Assembly: GCA_012518325.1 (NCBI GenBank)
Contig: JAAYSR010000107.1
Location: forward strand, 1-16,393
Source of the DNA: Bacillota bacterium
GTDB lineage: Bacteria > Bacillota > Limnochordia > Darwinibacteriales > Darwinibacteriaceae
DNA length: 16,393 bases
Direction: 5' to 3'
Position 1 is the stretch's first letter. Each line of letters starts with the position of its first letter. The notes under the pieces are model-generated. The model searched no databases and was not told where the DNA came from. It saw only the letters and a list, made by a program, of their open reading frames with translations. Of the stretch, positions 6,379 to 12,011 are shown piece by piece. A program made the translations under genes and the position numbers.

Positions 6379-7535
6379 AACGTAAATTTATCGGCCTTAT
6401 TTTAATCATGCTTTTTCTTACTGCTTTTCCAGCTGCAACCCTAGCTCAACAAACGCTGCCCTTTGAACTGGAGGCGAAATCCGCCGTCCTCTGGGATTTT
6501 GAATCGGGGCAGATTCTGTTCTCCCAAAACGGCAAGGAGCCCCATGTTCCTGCCAGTCTGGTGAAGATCATGACTATGTATGTGGCACTGGATGAGGTGG
6601 CGTCAGGGCGGCTCAGCTTGCAGGACACCACTACAGTGAGCGAAGCAGCCTGGCGCATGACCGGTTCCAAGATGTTTCTGGAACCTGGCGAAGTGGTCAC
6701 CATTGAGCAGCTGCTTGAAGGCATTGCAATTGTCTCGGGCAATGACGCCTGTGTAGCGCTGGCTGAAGCAATTTCCGGCAGCCAGGAGGTTTTTGTGGGC
6801 AAGATGAACGAGAAGGCCAAGGCGCTGAACTTGGATATGCATTTCGTCGACGTTCACGGGCTGTCCGCGGAAAACTCAATCACCGCTGAAGGCATAGCGA
6901 TTCTGGTCCACCATTATCTCAAGGACCATCCTGAAGCCACAGCCTTCCACCAGAAACTGTCCTTCTCCTATCAGCCCCGTTCCAGCAGGCAGCCCATTGT
7001 GCAGACCAACCGCAACGGACTGCTGCGCACCTATGAGGGGGCTGACGGGCTGAAAACAGGCCATCTGCAGGTGGCAGGCTACAACCTGGTGGGCACTGCG
7101 GTGCAGAACAACAGGCGCCTGATCGGCGTAGTACTCGGAGCAGCCAGCGAGGCCAAGCGGGAACAGGAGATGACCACCCTCCTCAATTACGGCTACAAGA
7201 ACTTTGACCTGGTCAATATTTCGCGCCTGCTGGAGGACAAGAAAGCCACTGTATACAAGGGGAAAAAGTCTCAGGTGGGCATTACCATCAGTGAACCGAT
7301 TATTACGGTGCCAAAAAGCATTGACAAAAACGTCAGCCTGGGCATTCAGACCAGGGAACTGGAGGCCCCTGTGCAGGAGGGCAGCCAGGTTGGGGTGTTA
7401 AGCATATACGTTCAAGACCAGCTGAGCAAGCAAGTTCCGCTTCTGGCTGCGGAGGATGTCGCCAGAGGAAACTGGTTTCAGGTGATGTGGGACACTGTAA
7501 AACGCTTTTTGCAGGACTTGATCCGCAAACGATAG
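6375..7535 (+). CDS. D-alanyl-D-alanine carboxypeptidase (PBP5/DacF type)
   Basis: A 386-residue low-molecular-weight penicillin-binding protein (peptidase S11) that trims the terminal D-Ala from peptidoglycan stem peptides. A signal peptide covers about residues 1-24 (hydrophobic core LILIMLFLTAF, likely cleavage after TLA). Active-site motifs are SLVK at 61-64, SGN at 120-122 and KTG at 226-228. A C-terminal PBP5-type beta domain (about 285-365) is followed by an amphipathic helix, WDTVKRFLQDLIRKR, that anchors such enzymes to the outer membrane leaflet. The start is coupled to the YraN gene by ATGA. It resembles DacF, DacB and DacA of B. subtilis; I cannot decide which, so no symbol is given. 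A terminator follows it. Confidence 0.94.
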   Translation: MKRKFIGLILIMLFLTAFPAATLAQQTLPFELEAKSAVLWDFESGQILFSQNGKEPHVPASLVKIMTMYVALDEVASGRLSLQDTTTVSEAAWRMTGSKMFLEPGEVVTIEQLLEGIAIVSGNDACVALAEAISGSQEVFVGKMNEKAKALNLDMHFVDVHGLSAENSITAEGIAILVHHYLKDHPEATAFHQKLSFSYQPRSSRQPIVQTNRNGLLRTYEGADGLKTGHLQVAGYNLVGTAVQNNRRLIGVVLGAASEAKREQEMTTLLNYGYKNFDLVNISRLLEDKKATVYKGKKSQVGITISEPIITVPKSIDKNVSLGIQTRELEAPVQEGSQVGVLSIYVQDQLSKQVPLLAAEDVARGNWFQVMWDTVKRFLQDLIRKR

Positions 7536-7554
7536 GTTTACCGCCCATAGGGAG

Positions 7555-7589
7555 AAAAGACTTGCTTTGAGATGCGGCGAGTCTTTTTT
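7555..7589 (+). terminator. Intrinsic terminator after the carboxypeptidase gene
   Basis: Arms AAAAGACTTGC (7555-7565) and GCGAGTCTTTT (7577-7587) pair over 11 bases with one T-G wobble, around an 11-base loop. The T tract runs from 7584 to 7589. It closes the lepB-to-carboxypeptidase operon and separates it from the Lrp pair. Confidence 0.75.
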
Positions 7590-7687
7590 CTGCGGAAAAA
7601 TTTGATATGTAGACAAGGAATATTAACCTTTTCGTAGAAATCAATAGTTAAAATGATGGAATAAGTAAGGCAGAGGGGTGAGGCATA
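7590..7687 (+). promoter_or_regulatory. Upstream region of the Lrp pair with a weak promoter and operator candidate
   Basis: This AT-rich stretch of 98 bases is the only place for a promoter of the two regulators. A -10-like TAAAAT lies at 7649-7654, but the sequence 17 bases upstream (ACCTTT, 7626-7631) is a poor -35. An interrupted palindrome AAGG-AATATTAA-CCTT at 7615-7630 overlaps that position; Lrp-family sites are often short arms around an AT-rich centre, so autoregulation is possible. GAGGGGTGA at 7673-7681 is the ribosome binding site for the first gene. Confidence 0.3.
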
Positions 7688-8179
7688 GTGCAGCCGCATG
7701 TTTTGGATGAGCTGGACAAGAAGATCTTAGCACATTTGCAGCAGGAAGGGCGCATGACCTTTGTGACTTTGGCAGCCTATCTAGGGGTTTCGGAAGGCAC
7801 CATTCGCAAGCGTGTCAAGCGCTTGGAAGAAAACGGCGTCATGAAAACGGTAGGCGTGACGGATCCCTTGAAGATGGGACTTGATACTGTCGCCTTCATT
7901 TGGTTTAAGATTGACCGTCATCATATGGATTCCGTCATCGAGGAGCTGGAAAGCCTTGAAGCAGTGCGCTACCTTGCGGTGACTACCGGCGGCCATGACC
8001 TGGTGGCCATGGTTGTCCTGGCTAACCGGAGCGAATTGGTGACGCTGCTCAATGACCAGTTTGCCAGGATTGAAGGAATCGTCAGCACAGAGACTTCGAT
8101 AGTACTGCAGATTCACAAGCAGATTTATGACTGGGCGCCATTCAGCCACTGCCTGGAGAAGGACGGTGTACAGCGATGA
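7688..8179 (+). CDS. Lrp/AsnC family transcriptional regulator (first of a pair)
   Basis: A 163-residue regulator. The N-terminal helix-turn-helix (about residues 7-55) opens DELDKKILAHLQQEGRM and includes VSEGTIRKRVKRLEENGV. A RAM-type effector domain follows (about 65-150), with the DRHHMDSVIEELESL helix, the YLAVTTGGHDL strand and the TETSIVLQIHK strand. Such proteins form dimers to octamers and respond to amino acids or related small molecules; the ligand and targets here are unknown. GTG at 7688 has GAGGGGTGA upstream. It overlaps the second regulator by ATGA and is by eye about 45 percent identical to it, so a duplication is likely. It has a 13-residue tail that the second lacks. Confidence 0.92.
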   Translation: MQPHVLDELDKKILAHLQQEGRMTFVTLAAYLGVSEGTIRKRVKRLEENGVMKTVGVTDPLKMGLDTVAFIWFKIDRHHMDSVIEELESLEAVRYLAVTTGGHDLVAMVVLANRSELVTLLNDQFARIEGIVSTETSIVLQIHKQIYDWAPFSHCLEKDGVQR

Positions 8180-8631
8180 GCGGATTTGTGCTAGATCAGT
8201 TTGACCGTGAGATTATCAGCCTTTTGCAGAAGGACGGCCGCATGCCCTTTTTGACCATCGCTAACGAACTGGGCCTGGCCGAGGGTACTGTCAGGCGCCG
8301 GGTGGCCAAATTGATGGATGAAGGCCTTTTGAAAATCGTAGGCATTGCCAATCCCTTTAAGGTGGGTCTTCAGACAGTGGCCATCGTCGGCCTGAAAGTG
8401 GATCGGGGAAGGCTGCAGCCGATTGCCGCCCAGCTGGCAGAGCTCACTGAGGTTCGCTATGTGGCCCTCTCCACCGGCAATTACGATTTGGTCATAGAAG
8501 TTGTAGTGGCCAGCAATGACGAGCTCTTGACGTTCCTGGTCGACACTCTGAGGGAGATCCCGGGAATCCACAACACCGGCACATCTGTGGTGCTGAAGGT
8601 GGCCAAGGAAGACTTGGCCTGGGAAGCCTGA
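8176..8631 (+). CDS. Lrp/AsnC family transcriptional regulator (second of a pair)
   Basis: A 151-residue paralogue of the preceding gene. The DNA-binding domain opens DQFDREIISLLQKDGRM and continues with LAEGTVRRRVAKLMDEGL; the ligand-binding domain contains YVALSTGNYDLVIEVVVAS and NTGTSVVLKVAKE. Both the helix-turn-helix and the RAM domain appear intact, so it should bind DNA. The ATG lies in the stop of the first regulator, implying equal expression and possibly mixed oligomers. Its stop codon abuts the stop of the convergent comM gene, with no terminator between them. No biosynthetic or transport gene lies next to the pair to suggest a target. Confidence 0.92.
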   Translation: MSGFVLDQFDREIISLLQKDGRMPFLTIANELGLAEGTVRRRVAKLMDEGLLKIVGIANPFKVGLQTVAIVGLKVDRGRLQPIAAQLAELTEVRYVALSTGNYDLVIEVVVASNDELLTFLVDTLREIPGIHNTGTSVVLKVAKEDLAWEA

Positions 8632-10068
8632 TCAGCAGAGTAAATGCAGCCAGTTCTCGAAGCGGTATTGGAGCGCTTCCGCCATGTGCCGGGCTTCTAT
8701 GCGGGCACAGCCCTCGAGTGCGGCGATGGTGCCTGCGAGTTTGAGCGTGTTTTCAAAACCTCTGACGGAAAGTTCCAGCCCCTCCTGGGCCTGGTAGAGA
8801 AAGCTCATGGCCTCCTCGGCAGGGGCAGGCTTCTTTAAATTATCATCCTTTCCCTTGGTCCTCTGCTGGGGCCAGGGGATTGTTTCTAGACGGAGCTCCT
8901 GTTCGGAGAGGGGGCTCAGATAGGTAAAAATTTCAAACCGGTCAAGGAGCGGTCCCCGCAGTTTGCGCCGGTAGCGGTTCAGATCCCGGGAACTGCAGGT
9001 GCACAGGCGCACATCGCTGCCGTAATAGCCGCATGGACAGGGATTGGCTGTGGCAATCAGCCAAAAGTCAGCGGGATAGGTGATGGTATGCTCCGCCCGG
9101 GAAATCTGTATCTGCTTATGATCCAGGGGTTCCCGCAGGCCCTGCAGGGCGGCCTGGTTAAATTCAGGAAATTCATCCAGCAGCAGCACGCCCAGGTGGG
9201 CAAGGGTAATCTCACCGGGGCGTCCTTTTTTTGAGCCCACCAGGCCCGCCTGGGAAATGCTGTGGTGAGGGACGCGAAAGGGGCGTTCGAAGATTAGGGG
9301 CTGGTCATCCCGGAAGAGCCCGGCGGCTTCATAGATCTGATTTACGACAAGCACTTCCTCATGGGTGAGGGGAGGCAGCAGCTGCCTGGCGGCTGAGGCC
9401 AGGAACGTTTTGCCGACCCCGGGAGGACCGATGAGCATGATATGATGGCGTCCGTGGGCAGCAATTTCCAAGGCCCGTTTGGCCTGGGCCTGGCCCTTGA
9501 TTTTCACCCCTTGCGGTGTTGGAGCTTTAGGCTGTGCGCTGCGGGGAAGCGGGGGCGGTTCTGCCCTTCCCGTTAACAGGCCGATCAGATCCAGCAGGGA
9601 CGCAGCCAGCAGACAGTGGCCGCTGCGGAGCAGGGCGGCTTCTGCCGCGTTGGCCTGGGGAATTATGAACCTGCAGTTTAGATCCGCTGCCAGCCCGGCC
9701 AGGCTGAGCACCCCGCTAATGCGCTTGAGCCTGCCGCTTAAAGACAGTTCACCGGCAAAAATGGCGTTCTTCAACACGCTTCTGGGGAGCACGCCCTGGT
9801 GGGCCAGGATTCCCAACGCAATGGGCAGGTCAAAGAGTGCGCCGTCTTTCGGGTAATGGGCCGGTGCCAGATTGACGATGACTTTCTGGGCCGGGAAGTT
9901 GAATCCGGAGTTGCGCAGGGCTGAGCGGACCCGCTCCCGACTTTCCCGCACTGTCTTGCTGGGCAGCCCGACGATTTCAAACCCAGGCAGGCCGGGGCGA
10001 ATGTCCACTTCAACATCGACTAAAAATCCTTCAATGCCAGTCACTACGCCGCTTTGCACTAGAATCAA
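8632..10068 (-). CDS. comM: ComM/YifB-family Mg-chelatase-like AAA+ ATPase
   Basis: ComM is a hexameric helicase that aids branch migration when transforming DNA is integrated; the family (YifB) is also common in bacteria not known to be competent. The 478 residues contain the N-terminal ChlI domain (GLPGFEIVGLPSKTVRESRE, 26-45), Walker A GPPGVGKT (214-221), Walker B VLLLDE (294-299), a Cys cluster CPCG (344-347) with a following CTC, GPLLDRFE (372-379), and a C-terminal domain near 430-470. I start at TTG (10068 to 10066), because AAGGAGGA lies six bases upstream and the protein then opens like the family; a 16-residue upstream extension would cover the ribosome binding site. It is slightly short, with a compact linker (about 400-425). 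It is the only minus-strand gene here. Confidence 0.92.
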   Translation of the reverse strand: MILVQSGVVTGIEGFLVDVEVDIRPGLPGFEIVGLPSKTVRESRERVRSALRNSGFNFPAQKVIVNLAPAHYPKDGALFDLPIALGILAHQGVLPRSVLKNAIFAGELSLSGRLKRISGVLSLAGLAADLNCRFIIPQANAAEAALLRSGHCLLAASLLDLIGLLTGRAEPPPLPRSAQPKAPTPQGVKIKGQAQAKRALEIAAHGRHHIMLIGPPGVGKTFLASAARQLLPPLTHEEVLVVNQIYEAAGLFRDDQPLIFERPFRVPHHSISQAGLVGSKKGRPGEITLAHLGVLLLDEFPEFNQAALQGLREPLDHKQIQISRAEHTITYPADFWLIATANPCPCGYYGSDVRLCTCSSRDLNRYRRKLRGPLLDRFEIFTYLSPLSEQELRLETIPWPQQRTKGKDDNLKKPAPAEEAMSFLYQAQEGLELSVRGFENTLKLAGTIAALEGCARIEARHMAEALQYRFENWLHLLC

Positions 10069-10080
10069 GCAAAATCCTCC

Positions 10081-10110
10081 TTGACACAAGAATCTGAATA
10101 TTGATATATT
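10081..10110 (+). promoter_or_regulatory. Candidate promoter for the zinc-ribbon gene and dprA
   Basis: TTGACA at 10081-10086 and TATATT at 10105-10110 are separated by 18 bases, giving a transcription start near 10117 and a leader of about 75 bases. The inverted repeat AATAT-TGAT-ATATT at 10097-10110 covers the -10 box and could bind a regulator, although AT-rich symmetry is common by chance. The region is divergent with comM; I could not identify a comM promoter on the other strand. Confidence 0.55.
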
Positions 10111-10145
10111 TGACATAAATCGGGTAAGTCCTGCTGAACATAGAA

Positions 10146-10187
10146 CATGCCCTTCCTCGGCATGCTAAGAGAAAAGACTGAGGAGGG
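10146..10187 (+). promoter_or_regulatory. Leader hairpin whose loop can pair with the ribosome binding site
   Basis: CATGCC (10146-10151) and GGCATG (10159-10164) form a six-base-pair hairpin with loop CTTCCTC (10152-10158). That loop is complementary over seven bases (one G-U) to GAGGAGG at 10180-10186, the ribosome binding site of the zinc-ribbon gene. A pseudoknot hiding the site is possible. The complementarity is seen; the function is inferred. Confidence 0.35.
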
Positions 10188-10192
10188 CGTCC

Positions 10193-10426
10193 ATGCCTAT
10201 TGATGTCGGATTTACCCGCATTTTCCACTGCCCGGTTTGCGATGTGGATACTCCCCATACTGTCAAGTCCAGCAAAGGGGATATGTATGGCATTATCTGC
10301 ACCAACTGCCAGGGCGGCTCAATTGTCAGCGCGCTGGAGCTGAGACTGTATCAGCTGAAGTGGGAGGAGGAGCTCCAGGCAATCTTGGACAGCCTGGCGG
10401 AACACCCCCTCCAGGATGATGAATGA
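10193..10426 (+). CDS. Small zinc-ribbon protein of unknown function
   Basis: I do not recognise this 77-residue protein. Two Cys pairs, CPVC at 13-16 and CTNC at 36-39, 19 residues apart, suggest a single zinc ribbon. The second half (about 44-72) looks like one or two charged helices, followed by an acidic end, LQDDE. The ATG has AGGAGGG at 10181-10187 with five-base spacing, and the base composition matches the neighbours, so it is a real gene. It lies 16 bases before dprA, whose ribosome binding site begins just after its stop, and divergent from comM. The neighbourhood suggests a link to DNA uptake or recombination, but position is the only evidence. Confidence 0.8.
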   Translation: MPIDVGFTRIFHCPVCDVDTPHTVKSSKGDMYGIICTNCQGGSIVSALELRLYQLKWEEELQAILDSLAEHPLQDDE

Positions 10427-10442
10427 CAGGAGGTGGCGCTGC

Positions 10443-11468
10443 GTGCGCTGGAGCTTGCGTCAATATCTGATTGCTTTCAATATGGTGCCTGGGATTGGCG
10501 GACGGCGCCTAATGGAGCTTGAGAGGTGTTTTGGTTCTCTGGAAACCGCCTGGCAGGCAAGTCCCGATGAGCTGATGCAGGTGCCCGGTATCGGGCCCCA
10601 ATTGGCCCAGGGTCTTTGTACCTTGCGCCCAGCCATCTCGCCGCAGGCAGAGGAGGCCTGGGCCAAGCAGCAGGGGGCAAGCATTGTGACGGTCTATGAT
10701 GACGATTATCCCTCCTATCTGCGCAGACTGGCGGTTCCCCCGCCTGTGCTTTATGTGGCAGGCAGCCTGCCCTCTGAGGAGGGAGTTGCTGTGGTGGGCA
10801 CCCGCAGGCCTTCCAGAGTGGGTATTGCCCAGGCGCAGCAGTTCAGCGGCGCGTTGGCCTCCCGGGGCATTCCTGTGATCAGCGGTTTGGCCAGAGGCAT
10901 AGACTATTACGCCCACCGGAAGGTTGTGGAGGAGGGCGGGACAGCAGTGGCGGTCCTCGGTTCAAATCTGGGAGATCTATACCCCAGGGAGCATAGAATG
11001 CTGGCCCGGAAAATTGCAGAAAAGGGGGCTGTCATCACAGAGTTCTCCAGCAGGTGCCCCACTGTTCCGGGGAACTTTCCGAGGCGCAACCGCATTATTG
11101 CAGGCTGTGCACGGGGAGTTCTGGTTGTACAGGCCGGGGAAAAGTCAGGTACGCTGCACACCGCAGATTGGGCCCTGGAGCTGGGCATCGACGTCTGGGC
11201 GATTCCAGGGGAGATCAGCGATCCGCTGCGGCAGGGCAACCACCTCCTGATCAAGCAGGGGGCAGGCCTGGTGACAGAACCTGCCGATATTCTGCGTTCA
11301 CTGAACCTGGGGGACGAAACTGCCGCCGGCAGCGAGAGCGCTTTATCTTCCTTGAAGGAGCTCTACAGAGCGGGGCACAGCCCGGATCAGATCGCGGCTG
11401 CACTGGACATGCCCATTCAGAATGTACTTGTGGAAATCTCACTGCTGCAGCTGGAAAAGGGATCGTAA
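10443..11468 (+). CDS. dprA: DNA processing protein DprA (Smf)
   Basis: DprA binds incoming single-stranded DNA in natural transformation and loads RecA; it is also found in many species not known to be competent. The 341 residues comprise an N-terminal helix-hairpin-helix region (VPGIGGRRL and VPGIGPQLAQGL, about 15-58), the Rossmann-like core (VAVVGTRRP at 115-123, SGLARGIDYYAH at 147-158, YPREHRM, NFPRRNRIIAGCARGVLVV at 211-229, SGTLHTADWALE, IPGE) and a short C-terminal winged-helix region (about 298-340). I start at GTG 10443, with AGGAGGTGG at 10428-10436 upstream. An in-frame ATG at 10416 overlaps the previous gene and lacks a good site. The core is more divergent than usual but complete. 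Confidence 0.94.
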   Translation: MRWSLRQYLIAFNMVPGIGGRRLMELERCFGSLETAWQASPDELMQVPGIGPQLAQGLCTLRPAISPQAEEAWAKQQGASIVTVYDDDYPSYLRRLAVPPPVLYVAGSLPSEEGVAVVGTRRPSRVGIAQAQQFSGALASRGIPVISGLARGIDYYAHRKVVEEGGTAVAVLGSNLGDLYPREHRMLARKIAEKGAVITEFSSRCPTVPGNFPRRNRIIAGCARGVLVVQAGEKSGTLHTADWALELGIDVWAIPGEISDPLRQGNHLLIKQGAGLVTEPADILRSLNLGDETAAGSESALSSLKELYRAGHSPDQIAAALDMPIQNVLVEISLLQLEKGS

Positions 11469-11494
11469 TTTGATGGAAGGTTCTGGGCATTAGC

Positions 11495-11523
11495 TTGCAT
11501 AATATCTACAGAGCCACTATAAT
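11495..11523 (+). promoter_or_regulatory. SigA-type promoter for the smg-topA-trmFO-xerC-hslV operon
   Basis: TTGCAT at 11495-11500 and a perfect TATAAT at 11518-11523 have a 17-base spacer. Transcription would start near 11530. It lies in the 88-base gap after dprA, where no terminator was found, so read-through from dprA may also occur. Confidence 0.75.
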
Positions 11524-11556
11524 GGGGTTAATTCTGGCAGGAAATGAGAGATAATC

Positions 11557-11982
11557 ATGAGTGAGAACAAATTGAAGCGCAAAGCTAAGGCCCTGAAAAA
11601 GCTTGAGCCCAGCGACAAGTTTGCAGATATATTGCTGAGTCTAGGTTTGTCTGCCCAGGACTTTATGGATTTTCTGGAGTCATTGGCCCTGGATTTTCAG
11701 GTTTCGATCTTAACTGTTGATGAGGTAGATGACAGCAAAACCAGAGTGTTCAACCTCTGGGAACAGGCATTTATCACCAAGGAAGCCCGGGAGTTTCTCC
11801 TCTCGGCCCTGCATACCAAAGCGATCTTCCCCTCTGAGATGGAGCAGGCCTTGGCCCTGCTGTTTGCCCAGGCCCCCGAGATTGCAGATGTGGAGGAAGT
11901 TCGCGGCATCTTAGAGAACATTGTAGAGGATCCCGGTCGCAATGCAGTACTGGGCCCATTTAACGATTCAGTCTATCACTGA
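11557..11982 (+). CDS. Smg/DUF494-like protein
   Basis: A 141-residue, mostly helical, acidic protein. From about residue 20 it resembles the DUF494 (Smg) family: LSLGLSAQDFMDFLESLALD matches the family's helix after the predicted winged region, and REFLLSALHTKAIFPSEMEQ followed by EIADVEEVRGILENIV matches its C-terminal half. E. coli has the same order, dprA-smg-topA-like, which strengthens the call. The function of Smg is not established. Unusually, the first 17 residues are a basic, lysine-rich stretch (KLKRKAKALKKLEP) in place of the family's longer N-terminus. The ATG at 11557 has a modest site (GAGAG, 11545-11549). topA follows after a 29-base gap. Confidence 0.6.
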   Translation: MSENKLKRKAKALKKLEPSDKFADILLSLGLSAQDFMDFLESLALDFQVSILTVDEVDDSKTRVFNLWEQAFITKEAREFLLSALHTKAIFPSEMEQALALLFAQAPEIADVEEVRGILENIVEDPGRNAVLGPFNDSVYH

Positions 11983-11991
11983 GTGTTTTTT
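11966..11991 (+). terminator. Weak hairpin with T-run before topA
   Basis: ATTCAGT (11966-11972) pairs with ACTGAGT (11978-11984) over seven bases with one wobble, followed by G and six T residues (11986-11991). It spans the smg stop codon. The stem is short and AT-rich, so at most it would attenuate transcription into topA. Confidence 0.3.
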
Positions 11992-12011
11992 GATTGCACG
12001 GAGGTGCTTGT

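Noticed and set aside
7688..8631. The Lrp pair as AhbA/AhbB-type siroheme decarboxylase
   Set aside because: Those enzymes are also adjacent Lrp-like pairs, but neither protein has their characteristic His/Arg-rich substrate motif, both keep normal helix-turn-helix and RAM features, and no heme or siroheme genes are nearby.
10097..10110. AATAT-TGAT-ATATT inverted repeat as a definite operator
   Set aside because: Five-base AT-only arms over a -10 box arise easily by chance; kept only as a note under the promoter.
10416..10442. dprA start at ATG 10416
   Set aside because: The strong AGGAGGTGG site lies downstream of it and matches GTG 10443; the extra residues encode the ribosome binding site.
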